Assembly (NCBI GenBank): GCA_964500675.1
Contig: CAZCNY010000003.1
Location: 1 to 64,000 of the forward strand
Direction of reading: 5' to 3'
Length of the DNA: 64,000 nucleotides
DNA from: CAMLJR01 sp964500675
GTDB taxonomy: Bacteria; Pseudomonadota; Gammaproteobacteria; Pseudomonadales; CAMLJR01
The notes under the pieces are model-generated. The model was not told the origin of the DNA and ran no database searches. It worked only from the letters and a program-made list of their open reading frames with translations. A program made the position numbers and the translations under genes. This document shows, in pieces, positions 34,172 through 42,233 of the stretch (position 1 is its first letter; every line of letters begins with the position of its first letter).

Positions 34172-34878
34172 CAATCATTCACCTTATTTTTGCTGGGGCG
34201 TTTGCCGAAAATCGCGCTGCCAATGCGGACCAACGTCGCGCCTTCTTCGATCGCGATTTCTAAATCATCGGACATGCCCATCGATAGCGTATCGAATCGA
34301 GGTGTGCGCTCCCGGTTTGCCTCGAATAATTCACGCATCCGCGCAAAACTCGCACGGCGCTGCTCGGCTGTCACGTCGGCGCGCGGAATTGCCATCAGTC
34401 CGCGCAGGGCAAGGTTCGGCAGCGCGGCGATGGCGTCGAGCAGTGCGGGTAATTGCGTTGGATGAACACCCGATTTACTCGCCTCGTCGTCGATATTGAC
34501 CTGCACGCAAATATTGAGCGGAGCCAAGTGGGATGGACGTTGCGTCGACAATCGTTGGGCAATCTTCAAGCGATCGACGCTTTGCACCCAATCGAAGGCA
34601 GCGGCGATTCCGGCGGTCTTGTTCGATTGCAGCGGACCGATAAAGTGCCAGGGGATGCCGAGATCGCCGAGCGCGGCCATTTTTTCCTGTGCTTCCTGAA
34701 AATAATTTTCGCCGATGCCATCGATGCCCACCTGCGCGGCGGTGCGAATCGTCTCGGGCGGCTGCGCTTTGCTGACGGCGAGTAGGGCGATCGCCGCTTC
34801 CACACGGCTGCTGCGCGCGCAGGCGCGCCCAATGCGCGCGCGAACGTCTGCTATATTTTCTGCTATATCAGATGGCAT
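34171..34878 (-). CDS. yggS: PLP homeostasis protein (YggS/PLPBP family)
   Basis: A 235-residue single-domain PLP-binding barrel with no enzyme activity, which buffers pyridoxal phosphate. The PLP lysine is in ALLAVSKAQPPETI, followed by GENYFQEAQEKM and WHFIGPLQSNK; LRGLMAIPRADVTAEQ and LSMGMSDDLEIAIEEGATLVRIG close the family pattern. It is divergent from pilT, so 34879-35090 carries both promoters. Confidence 0.96.
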   Translation of the reverse strand: MPSDIAENIADVRARIGRACARSSRVEAAIALLAVSKAQPPETIRTAAQVGIDGIGENYFQEAQEKMAALGDLGIPWHFIGPLQSNKTAGIAAAFDWVQSVDRLKIAQRLSTQRPSHLAPLNICVQVNIDDEASKSGVHPTQLPALLDAIAALPNLALRGLMAIPRADVTAEQRRASFARMRELFEANRERTPRFDTLSMGMSDDLEIAIEEGATLVRIGSAIFGKRPSKNKVND

Positions 34879-35090
34879 CGAATCACACTTGCAGGGTGGT
34901 TCTCATCGTGTTGAAGAGCGGCTGCGCCCGATCGACTAGCGTAGCGTAATCAATCGAGTGAAGAGAGCCGCCTGTGATTGTCATCGCATTTGCCCGTTTC
35001 ATGGCGTTGCGACCGGCGCGAGGCGTCTATTATAAACACGCCGCTGCGCCTGCCGTGGCGCGCGCTGCATAGCTCTTTATAGGGAACCGC

Positions 35091-36125
35091 ATGGATATTA
35101 CCGAACTGCTCGCCTTCAGCGCTAAACAGGGCGCGTCCGACTTGCACTTGTCCGCCGGCCTGCCGCCGATGATTCGCGTCGATGGCGATGTGCGCCGCAT
35201 CAACTTGCCGCCGATGGATCACAAGCAGGTGCATTCGCTGATCTACGAGATCATGAATGACAAGCAACGCAAGGATTACGAGGAGTTCCTCGAAACCGAT
35301 TTCTCGTTTGAAGTGCCCGGCGTCGCGCGTTTTCGCGTCAACGCATTTAACCAGAATCGCGGTGCGGGCGGCGTATTCCGGACCATCCCATCGAAAGTAT
35401 TGACGATGGAGGACTTGGGTCTCGGCCAGGTGTTTCGCGATATCTGTCACAACCCGCGCGGCCTTGTACTCGTGACCGGGCCGACCGGCTCGGGTAAATC
35501 GACCACGCTCGCGGCGATGATGGACTACGTCAACGACTCGCGTTACGAACACATTCTCACGATCGAAGATCCGATCGAATTCGTGCACGAATCGAAAAAA
35601 TGTTTGATCAACCAGCGCGAAGTGCACCGCGATACGCATGGCTTCAACGAAGCGTTGCGCTCGGCGCTGCGCGAAGACCCCGACATCATCCTCGTCGGCG
35701 AGTTGCGCGATCTGGAAACGATACGACTCGCACTGACAGCCGCTGAAACGGGCCACTTGGTATTCGGCACGCTGCACACGACCTCGGCCGCGAAAACCAT
35801 GGACCGTATCATCGACGTGTTCCCGGCTGCGGAAAAAGATATGGTGCGGTCGATGTTGTCGGAATCGCTGCAAGCGGTCATTTCGCAAACGCTCATGAAA
35901 AAAGTCGGCGGCGGCCGCGTTGCCGCGCACGAAATCATGATCGGCACTTCCGCGATTCGAAATCTCATTCGCGAGGACAAAGTTGCCCAAATGTATTCGG
36001 CGATTCAAACGGGCGGGTCGGTCGGCATGCAGACGATGGATCAATGTCTTTCCGAACTCGTGAACAAGCGCCTGGTAACTCGGGACGAAGCGCGCACCAA
36101 GGCGCGCTTTCCCGATAAATTTTAG
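35091..36125 (+). CDS. pilT: Type IV pilus retraction ATPase PilT
   Basis: Hexameric ATPase driving pilus retraction and twitching. The 344-residue product opens MDITELLAFSAKQGASDLHLS; Walker A is GPTGSGKST with Lys136, the position known in Pseudomonas PilT. The Asp box (ILTIEDPIEF), Walker B (DIILVGELRD) and His box (GHLVFGTLHTTSA) are intact, and the C-terminal AIRNLIRE motif needed for retraction is present. pilU follows after 50 bases. Confidence 0.98.
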   Translation: MDITELLAFSAKQGASDLHLSAGLPPMIRVDGDVRRINLPPMDHKQVHSLIYEIMNDKQRKDYEEFLETDFSFEVPGVARFRVNAFNQNRGAGGVFRTIPSKVLTMEDLGLGQVFRDICHNPRGLVLVTGPTGSGKSTTLAAMMDYVNDSRYEHILTIEDPIEFVHESKKCLINQREVHRDTHGFNEALRSALREDPDIILVGELRDLETIRLALTAAETGHLVFGTLHTTSAAKTMDRIIDVFPAAEKDMVRSMLSESLQAVISQTLMKKVGGGRVAAHEIMIGTSAIRNLIREDKVAQMYSAIQTGGSVGMQTMDQCLSELVNKRLVTRDEARTKARFPDKF

Positions 36126-36175
36126 AGCGGCGCGCATTGGCAAGAATGCACATAAAGATTTAAGGGAGCACGGCA

Positions 36176-37327
36176 GTGGATATCGAAAAACTTTTAAATT
36201 TAATGGTGGAGAAGGGCGCATCCGATTTGTTCATTACGGCGGGCGTACCGCCGTCGGTGAAAATCAACGGCCGCGTTGTGCCTGTCACCACCACGCCGCT
36301 GTCGCCGGAAAAAACCCGCGAAACCGTGCTGGGTGTGATGAATGAAACCCAGCGTCGTGAATTCGTGCAGGCCAAAGAATTGAATTTCGCGATCAGCGCA
36401 CGCGGTATCGGCCGCTTTCGTGTCAGCGCGTTTTATCAGCGCAACTTGGCCGGCATGGTGTTGCGCCGTATCGAAACACATATTCCGCAGATCGAGGATT
36501 TGGGTCTGCCCGACATCATCAAAGATCTCGCGATGACCAAGCGTGGTCTCGTGATTTTCGTCGGCGCCACCGGTGCGGGTAAATCGACATCGCTGGCGGC
36601 CATGATCGGTCACCGCAATCGCAATTCGAAAGGCCATATCATTTCGGTGGAAGACCCGATCGAATATATTCACCAGCACGAAGGCTGTATCGTCACGCAA
36701 CGCGAAGTCGGTATCGATACCGAATCGTTCGAGGTCGCATTGAAAAATATGCTGCGACAGGCGCCCGATGTGATCATGATCGGCGAGGTGCGCACGCGGC
36801 AGACGATGGAGCACGCGATCACGTTCGCGGAAACGGGTCACTTGTGCTTGTGCACACTGCACGCAAATAACGCCAACCAGGCGCTCGATCGCATCATGCA
36901 CTTCTTTCCATCGGATCGTCATTCGCAACTCTGGATGGATTTGTCGCTGAACTTGCGTGCGATGGTCGCACAACAATTGATTCCCACACCCGACGGTAAA
37001 GGCCGTCGCGCGTGTGTTGAGGTGCTGATCAATTCACCGCTCGCCGCCGATTTGATTCGCAAGGGCGAAGTGCACATGCTCAAAGATTTGATGTCGAAAT
37101 CGAACGAGAACGGCATGCAAACCTTCGATCAACATCTGTATGAAATGTACAGTCAAGGCGAAATCACTTATGAAGATGCGCTCGCGCATGCCGATTCGCA
37201 AAACGATTTGCGTCTGATGATAAAACTCGGCGCCGATTCCGATCCGAATGCGCTCGTCAACGGCATTGCGGGGTTGAGCATGCAGGAAGACGACGATAAA
37301 GATCGCGGGCGCTTGATGCGGCGCTAG
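36176..37327 (+). CDS. pilU: Type IV pilus retraction ATPase PilU
   Basis: PilT paralogue acting with it in retraction. The 383-residue product has Walker A GATGAGKST, IISVEDPIEYIHQHEG, VIMIGEVRTRQTM and GHLCLCTLHANNANQALDR, and the longer acidic C-terminal tail (SMQEDDDKDRG) seen in PilU. The GTG start at 36176 has GGGAG upstream. It ends convergent to ruvX. Confidence 0.97.
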   Translation: MDIEKLLNLMVEKGASDLFITAGVPPSVKINGRVVPVTTTPLSPEKTRETVLGVMNETQRREFVQAKELNFAISARGIGRFRVSAFYQRNLAGMVLRRIETHIPQIEDLGLPDIIKDLAMTKRGLVIFVGATGAGKSTSLAAMIGHRNRNSKGHIISVEDPIEYIHQHEGCIVTQREVGIDTESFEVALKNMLRQAPDVIMIGEVRTRQTMEHAITFAETGHLCLCTLHANNANQALDRIMHFFPSDRHSQLWMDLSLNLRAMVAQQLIPTPDGKGRRACVEVLINSPLAADLIRKGEVHMLKDLMSKSNENGMQTFDQHLYEMYSQGEITYEDALAHADSQNDLRLMIKLGADSDPNALVNGIAGLSMQEDDDKDRGRLMRR

Positions 37328-37344
37328 CCGCTCAATGGTGCGGA

Positions 37345-37758
37345 TTAACGGGTGCGTGCAAACCACCCCTCCAAAATTAAGCACGCACTCAGGCTATCGA
37401 CCTTTCCATCTTTAAAGTTTGAAATACCGCGCGCGAGCATTTCGCCGCGCGCTTCAAAACTGCTTAAACGCTCGTCCCACAATTCAACGTGCAAACCAAA
37501 ACGACCGTGTAAACGGTTGGCGAATTTTTTTGCGCGTGCAGACATTTCCGATGCGCTGCCATCCATATTGAGCGGCAAGCCGACGAGCAATTGCTGCGGT
37601 TGCCATTCGACGATTAGCGTGGCGATGTGATCCCAATTCGGAATGCCGTCGTTCGCTTTAAGCGCAGGTAAGGGCGAGGCGGTTGCCGTGACGCTTTGTC
37701 CGACCGCGACGCCGATGCGCTGTGTGCCGAAATCGAACGCGAGAACACACATTGACAT
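37345..37758 (-). CDS. ruvX: Holliday junction resolvase-like RuvX (YqgF)
   Basis: A 137-residue RNase H-fold nuclease linked to rRNA processing and recombination. It has the first acidic motif LAFDFGTQRIGVAVGQS, LLVGLPLNMDGSASEMS, and the WDERLSSFEA motif, and ends DSLSACLILEGWF. ATG 37758 (with GGGGG just before) is chosen; ATG 37752 is in frame. It follows algH on the minus strand, the Pseudomonas order. Its final codons lie inside a small repeat unit (37350-37372). Confidence 0.93.
   Translation of the reverse strand: MSMCVLAFDFGTQRIGVAVGQSVTATASPLPALKANDGIPNWDHIATLIVEWQPQQLLVGLPLNMDGSASEMSARAKKFANRLHGRFGLHVELWDERLSSFEARGEMLARGISNFKDGKVDSLSACLILEGWFARTR
37350..37372 (+). repeat. REP-like GGGTGYRTGCAA unit
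   Basis: gggtgcgtgcaaaccacccc is a small hairpin-forming unit (GGGTG ... CACCC) between pilU and ruvX, overlapping the last codons of ruvX. Related units (gggtgcatgcaa, gggtgtatgcaacgcacccc) occur at 38444-38505. They look like members of one REP family. Confidence 0.55.
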
Positions 37759-37805
37759 CGGCCCCCGAGAATTAGTCGACAGCTTTTTTATCGTGGTTGG
37801 CAAAA

Positions 37806-38372
37806 TCAGGCGTGACCGGCGCCAGGTGCGAGCTGCGCGAGGTCGATACCGAGCTTGGCGACGGCGGCATCAAAGCGCTTTTCCGCGGGTAAATTAAAAA
37901 TGATGGCGCTGTCGGCAGGAATAGTCAGCCATGAATTGGCCGCGAGTTCGCTTTCGAGTTGACCGGCACTCCAGCCGGCATAGCCGAGCGCAACGAGCGC
38001 GCAGTCGGGACCGTCGTTGTGAGCGAACGCATCCAAAATATCGCGCGACGTCGTGAGGCTGATTTCGTCGGTGATCGGCATGGTCGATTCCCATTGCCGT
38101 TCGCTCGTGCGGTGCAGCACGAAGCCGCGATCGGTCTGCACCGGACCGCCCGCCATAACCGGGTCTTCGCCGTGGTTGCGAACGCCATCCACATTGAGAT
38201 GATCGAGAATCTCGCCGAGCGCGATGTCCATTGGCCGATTGATGATAAGCCCCATCGCGCCGTGCTCGTTATGCTCGCAAAGGTAGGTCACGCTGTGCGC
38301 AAAAATACCTTGGGTCAGCGACGGCATCGCAATCAGGAAGTGATCTTTGAGGCTTTCAAAAGATGGTTTCAT
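37806..38372 (-). CDS. algH: UPF0301 protein AlgH/YqgE
   Basis: A 188-residue cytoplasmic protein of the YqgE family, named AlgH in Pseudomonas. It opens with LKDHFLIAMPSLTQGIFAHSVTYLCEHNEHGAMGLIINRP in parts typical of the family (FLIAMPSL, YLCEHNEHGAMG), followed by VMAGGPVQTDRGFVLH and LGYAGWSAGQLE. Biochemical role is unknown. ruvX follows downstream, tonB lies upstream on the same strand. Confidence 0.95.
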   Translation of the reverse strand: MKPSFESLKDHFLIAMPSLTQGIFAHSVTYLCEHNEHGAMGLIINRPMDIALGEILDHLNVDGVRNHGEDPVMAGGPVQTDRGFVLHRTSERQWESTMPITDEISLTTSRDILDAFAHNDGPDCALVALGYAGWSAGQLESELAANSWLTIPADSAIIFNLPAEKRFDAAVAKLGIDLAQLAPGAGHA

Positions 38373-38407
38373 AATTTCATTATTGGAGTGTTTACGCCCG
38401 AACTCAA

Positions 38408-38510
38408 GTAGGGACGCATTGCAGGCGTCCTATATCGGACGCACGGGTGCATGCAATACGTTTTTACAATACGGTCGATTACGCGGGTGTATGCAACGCA
38501 CCCCTACCGT
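38408..38510 (+). repeat. Cluster of REP-like palindromes
   Basis: The algH-tonB gap holds three units: GGACGC-attgcag-GCGTCC at 38412-38429 within gtagggacgcattgcaggcg; gcacgggtgcatgcaatacg at 38441-38460; and gggtgtatgcaacgcacccc at 38485-38504. Each can fold as a short hairpin, and the last two resemble the unit at 37350-37372. This fits a small REP cluster; it occupies almost the whole gap before the tonB stop at 38513. Confidence 0.65.
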
Positions 38511-38512
38511 TC

Positions 38513-39394
38513 TTATTGAGAAGACGTCAAACGATCTTTATGAAAACGCCAGGTGCGGATAATTTCCAGTACATCCACCTGCTTACGCATCTCCGGTGGA
38601 AATGCATCGAATGGTGCAGCGAGTTGCACGATGCGGATCGCGGCCTCATCGAGTAACTTGTAGCCCGACGAATGCAGAATTTTAATCTCGCTGACTTCAC
38701 CATTGGGCAGCAGCGCCACCATCAAGCGCAATTCGCCGTAAATGTGCTGCTCGCGGGCGCGCTCCGGATAGTTGCGGTTGCCGACACTTTCGATACGCTC
38801 GCGCCAATCGTTTAAATACAACGCATCTTCGGATTTTTTTGCCGCCACCGAGGTGAGCCTGCGAATGCGCGGCCGTGCCGCATAGGCCTGTCGCTCGATA
38901 TCGAGTTTGGCCTCGAGGCTGGCGATTTCAAGGCTGCGCTGCTGGATCGTGATATCGCTTTGCGCCAGTTGCTGCGGGGTGTCTTTGTCATTCTGCTGTG
39001 TGGTTTTTCGCTCGGCGTGATTGCGCGTTGCGAGCAGCGCTTGCTGCGCGCTTTTCTGCTTGAGGGCTGCGGTCTGCTGCACCGGGCTGATATCGCGGAT
39101 CACATTGTCCTGAAAATCGGCGGTCTTGCGCGTCGTCAGCAACGCTTTTTCCTTGAGTGTGCCGCTGCCTTCCTGGTTGTGCTGCGCGAGAAAATCAGCA
39201 CGTTGTGGCGCTTTGTCACTTTTGTATTGTGCCAGCGTAATTTCGAGCGTGGCCGCGCTGCGAGCGCGGTCTTCGCGTTGAAATGTCACGCCGAGAATGA
39301 AGACGGCGTGCAACGCCAGCGCCAGCAACAGCGTGAAACCGAGCAGGTCGTGGCGCTGCTCGAACGGCTCTACAGCATAAGCCATTGCTCTCAT
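38513..39394 (-). CDS. tonB: TonB-family energy transducer
   Basis: A 293-residue protein with one N-terminal membrane helix (LLGFTLLLALALHAVFILGVTF, residues ~17-38), a long polar, Gln/Lys-rich periplasmic stretch with helical character (~45-180), and a C-terminal TonB domain (YPERAREQHIYGELRLMVAL, ILHSSGYKLLDEAAIRIV). The Pro-rich linker of classic TonB is absent. Location between algH and gshB next to pilG matches Pseudomonas tonB3, which is linked to twitching. ATG 39394 is used; ATG 39385 is in frame. Confidence 0.88.
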   Translation of the reverse strand: MRAMAYAVEPFEQRHDLLGFTLLLALALHAVFILGVTFQREDRARSAATLEITLAQYKSDKAPQRADFLAQHNQEGSGTLKEKALLTTRKTADFQDNVIRDISPVQQTAALKQKSAQQALLATRNHAERKTTQQNDKDTPQQLAQSDITIQQRSLEIASLEAKLDIERQAYAARPRIRRLTSVAAKKSEDALYLNDWRERIESVGNRNYPERAREQHIYGELRLMVALLPNGEVSEIKILHSSGYKLLDEAAIRIVQLAAPFDAFPPEMRKQVDVLEIIRTWRFHKDRLTSSQ

Positions 39395-39406
39395 ACCCTT
39401 ATATTT

Positions 39407-40363
39407 TTAAGGCCGCTGGCGCAATTTGGCGGCGATGCAATCCATCAATTTACCGCCTATACCGGTGTTGTATTGTGAGTCGATCTCGCGCGCGCAGGTC
39501 GGGCTCGTCACGTTGATTTCGGTGAGGTAGTCGCCGATCACATCGAGTCCCACAAACAGCAAGCCCTTTTCCCGCAAAGTCGGTCCGACTTGCGCGGCAA
39601 TCCAACGATCGTGCTCGCTGAGCGGCTGCGGTTGACCGGTACCGCCAGCGGCGAGATTGCCGCGGCTTTCGCCCGCCATCGGCACGCGCGCGAGACAATA
39701 GGGCACCGGCTCGCCGTCGATCATCAGGATGCGTTTATCGCCCTCGACGATCGCAGGGATATATTTTTGCGCCATGATCGTTTTGCTGCCGTGGTCGGTC
39801 AGCATTTCGATAATTACGTTGAGGTTCGGATCGTCGGCGCGCACGCGAAAAATCGAACTGCCACCCATGCCGTCGAGCGGTTTGAGGACGACATCGCCGT
39901 GCGCGCGGTGAAATTCTTTGAGCAGTATTTTTTCGCGGCTCACGAGCAATGGCGGGCAGCACTGCGGAAACTGGGTCGCAAACATCTTTTCGTTGCAATC
40001 GCGCAAGCTCTGCGGTTGATTGACGATCAACACGCCTAATTTTTCGGCGGCTTCGAGAATATACGTGCTGTAAATATATTCGTTGTCGAACGGTGGATCT
40101 TTGCGCATCAGCACAACATCGAGGTCTGCCAGTAGACCGATTTGTGAATCGCCGAGATCGAACCAATGCTGCGGATCGCGATGTACGCGCAATGGCCGCA
40201 TGCGCGCACGCGGTTCACCGTCCTGCAACACGAGATCGCTCTGCTCCATATAAACGAGGCGCCAGCCGCGATCCTGCGCTGCCCACAGCAGTGCGAGGGT
40301 GGTGTCCTTCTTGTAGCTGATGGTTGCGATGGGGTCCATCACCACCCCGAGCGTTACGGTCAT
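39407..40363 (-). CDS. gshB: Glutathione synthetase
   Basis: Joins gamma-glutamylcysteine and glycine. The 318-residue ATP-grasp enzyme has VVMDPIATISYKKDTTLALL, RKDPPFDNEYIY, NQPQSLRDCNEKMFA, VLKPLDGMGGSSIFRV and VTSPTCAREID. It lies 12 bases before tonB and divergent from pilG. Confidence 0.97.
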   Translation of the reverse strand: MTVTLGVVMDPIATISYKKDTTLALLWAAQDRGWRLVYMEQSDLVLQDGEPRARMRPLRVHRDPQHWFDLGDSQIGLLADLDVVLMRKDPPFDNEYIYSTYILEAAEKLGVLIVNQPQSLRDCNEKMFATQFPQCCPPLLVSREKILLKEFHRAHGDVVLKPLDGMGGSSIFRVRADDPNLNVIIEMLTDHGSKTIMAQKYIPAIVEGDKRILMIDGEPVPYCLARVPMAGESRGNLAAGGTGQPQPLSEHDRWIAAQVGPTLREKGLLFVGLDVIGDYLTEINVTSPTCAREIDSQYNTGIGGKLMDCIAAKLRQRP

Positions 40364-40739
40364 TTTGCCACCTGTGTCAGAAATAAGCGCAAACGTGCTT
40401 TATTTCCGATGACTTCTATACTATCTAAATGCTGTGATTTCCTCACGCTTGTCGTGAGTGCCCCATGAACCATGGCACATGCATGGACTTAGCAAATAGA
40501 GTCCATGCAAAACGGTCGTCTTCGTCTATATTTGCTGCGGTAGAGGCGATTTGCACTGAGCGCTTCCACACCAGCCTAGTTATCGACAAGTGCGTGTCGT
40601 CGGCAATCACGCTCAAAGGCACTTTAGCAAAACTGTGAACATTTTATCGATAAATGGGGCGTTGAACCCCGCCGACAAGCTGTGTTTGCCCTAAACAGCT
40701 GACAGCAGAAACGGATAGGGCAGAGAGGTCAGTCCCAAC
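40364..40739. promoter_or_regulatory. Intergenic region between gshB and pilG with inverted repeats
   Basis: No gene is seen in these 376 bases, which must carry the divergent promoters of gshB and the pilG-chpC operon. Inverted repeats are visible: an imperfect stem GAAATAAG ... CTTTATTTC (40380-40406), CTCACG ... CGTGAG (40442-40458), and a perfect 10-bp repeat TGCATGGACT / AGTCCATGCA separated by 10 bases (40480-40509). The last could be an operator. No clear sigma-54 or sigma-70 box was assigned. Confidence 0.5.
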
Positions 40740-41129
40740 ATGGAACCGAATTTCCAAGATTTGAAAGTGATGGTGATCGACGACAGTAAGACGATTCGCC
40801 GCACTGCCGAGACGTTATTAAAGAAAGTGGGTTGCGATGTCATTACCGCAACCGACGGATTCGACGCATTGGCGAAAATCGCCGATACGCGCCCCGATAT
40901 TATTTTTGTCGATATCATGATGCCGCGCCTCGATGGCTATCAAACCTGTGCGCTGATCAAAAACAACAGTGAGTTCAAATCCACCCCCGTCATCATGTTG
41001 TCGAGCAAGGATGGTTTGTTCGATAAGGCGAAAGGGCGCATTGTCGGCTCCGATCAATATCTGACAAAACCGTTTAGCAAAAACGAGCTGTTGGGCGCCA
41101 TTCAGGCTCATGTGGTCAGCACCCATTGA
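40740..41129 (+). CDS. pilG: Twitching motility response regulator PilG
   Basis: A 129-residue single-domain receiver. LKVMVIDDSKTIRRTAETLL holds the acidic pocket; Asp58 in DIIFVDIMMPRLDGYQTC is the phospho-acceptor and Lys in YLTKPFSKNELL completes the site. In Pseudomonas, PilG is phosphorylated by ChpA and promotes pilus extension and polarity. It heads the Chp operon. Confidence 0.96.
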   Translation: MEPNFQDLKVMVIDDSKTIRRTAETLLKKVGCDVITATDGFDALAKIADTRPDIIFVDIMMPRLDGYQTCALIKNNSEFKSTPVIMLSSKDGLFDKAKGRIVGSDQYLTKPFSKNELLGAIQAHVVSTH

Positions 41130-41152
41130 TCATTTCTAAATAGCTATTAATA

Positions 41153-41185
41153 GTTACAAGATAACTGTTGATCGTTACGAGATAA
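41153..41185 (+). repeat. 12-bp direct repeats between pilG and pilH
   Basis: GTTACAAGATAA (41153-41164) and GTTACGAGATAA (41174-41185) are spaced 21 bases start to start, two helical turns, in the 96-base pilG-pilH gap. They could be a binding site or a duplication relic. No function is known. Confidence 0.5.
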
Positions 41186-41225
41186 TTAGGCGCCGCAAAC
41201 AGGCGTGTATGGAGGATCGATACAA

Positions 41226-41591
41226 ATGGCGCGGGTACTTATAGTCGACGATTCACCGACTGAAACTTACAAAATGAGTTCGATTTTGAGTAAGCACGGC
41301 TATGAAATTCTCACCGCCGAAACCGGTGAACAAGGTGTGGCCGCCGCAAAAAAAGAATTGCCCGATGTAGTGCTGATGGATGTGGTTATGCCGGGACTCA
41401 ATGGCTTTCAAGCGACGCGTCAACTGAGCAAGGATCAGACGACCAGTCATATCCCCGTTATTATTGTAACGACCAAGGATCAAGAGACCGATCGGTTGTG
41501 GGGTGAGCGCCAAGGCGCGAAAGGCTATTTAACCAAACCAGTGGACGGTAAAGTGCTGGTGCAAACTATCGAAAGCGTATTGAAAGCGTGA
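41226..41591 (+). CDS. pilH: Twitching motility response regulator PilH
   Basis: A 121-residue receiver: MARVLIVDDSPTETYKMSSI, Asp52 in VVLMDVVMPGLNGFQATRQL, and GYLTKPVDGKVL. In Pseudomonas it opposes PilG, favouring retraction or acting as a phosphate sink. ATG 41226 is preceded by GGAGGAT. It is followed by pilI. Confidence 0.95.
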   Translation: MARVLIVDDSPTETYKMSSILSKHGYEILTAETGEQGVAAAKKELPDVVLMDVVMPGLNGFQATRQLSKDQTTSHIPVIIVTTKDQETDRLWGERQGAKGYLTKPVDGKVLVQTIESVLKA

Positions 41592-41620
41592 TGTCTGGTA
41601 TCGACGGGAGCGGTTGGTAA

Positions 41621-42166
41621 GTGTCCATGGCCGAATCGTTAGAGCCTTTCGCCGCCTTAGTCGCGCTTGCCCAAAGCAGCGTGCAGAACGCACATGGGTT
41701 GCCGGCTCAGGTCGATATCAAACCGCATTGGAGCGGTGTGGGTTTTACCTTGGCGGGCCAGCGCATGGTGGCGCCGATGGCCGAAGTGGCGGAAATATTA
41801 TCGGTGCCAAATAGCACGCGGCTGCCCGGTGTGAAACCCTGGGTGCGCGGTGTGGCTAATGTGCGCGGGCGGCTGTTGCCATTGCTCGATCTCGAAGTGT
41901 TTTTTGGCGGATCGTTGAGCGGCAATCGCAAACAGCAGCGCGTGTTGGCGCTCGAATACGGCGATTTATTCAGCGGTTTGATTGTGAGTGAAGTGCACGG
42001 CATGCAGCATTTTCCCGTCGATAGCTTTCACACCGATATCGCTGCGGAATTGGAGTCGATGCGGCCTTTCTTAGCGGGCGCGTACCGGCAGCACAATCGC
42101 GATTGGACAGTATTTAGTCCTTTCAAGTTGGCGCGTGATGAACGCTTTTTCAACGCAGCGGCGTGA
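41621..42166 (+). CDS. pilI: CheW-like adaptor PilI
   Basis: A 181-residue CheW-domain protein coupling the receptor PilJ to the kinase ChpA. Typical blocks are GFTLAGQRMVAPMAEVAEIL, WVRGVANVRGRLLPLLDLEV and LIVSEVHGMQHFP. GTG 41621 is taken as start (GGGAG ten bases before); ATG 41627 is an equally possible in-frame start. Confidence 0.94.
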   Translation: MSMAESLEPFAALVALAQSSVQNAHGLPAQVDIKPHWSGVGFTLAGQRMVAPMAEVAEILSVPNSTRLPGVKPWVRGVANVRGRLLPLLDLEVFFGGSLSGNRKQQRVLALEYGDLFSGLIVSEVHGMQHFPVDSFHTDIAAELESMRPFLAGAYRQHNRDWTVFSPFKLARDERFFNAAA

Positions 42167-42233
42167 TTTAGGCGAACGCACGATCGATTAATTTTTTCTT
42201 CAGTAAAGAACGCTTCGGGTGGGAGTCCGAACC

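Noticed and set aside
34950..36221. 423-residue open frame antisense to pilT
   Set aside because: It is opposite a fully conserved PilT and resembles no family, so it is a codon-bias shadow.
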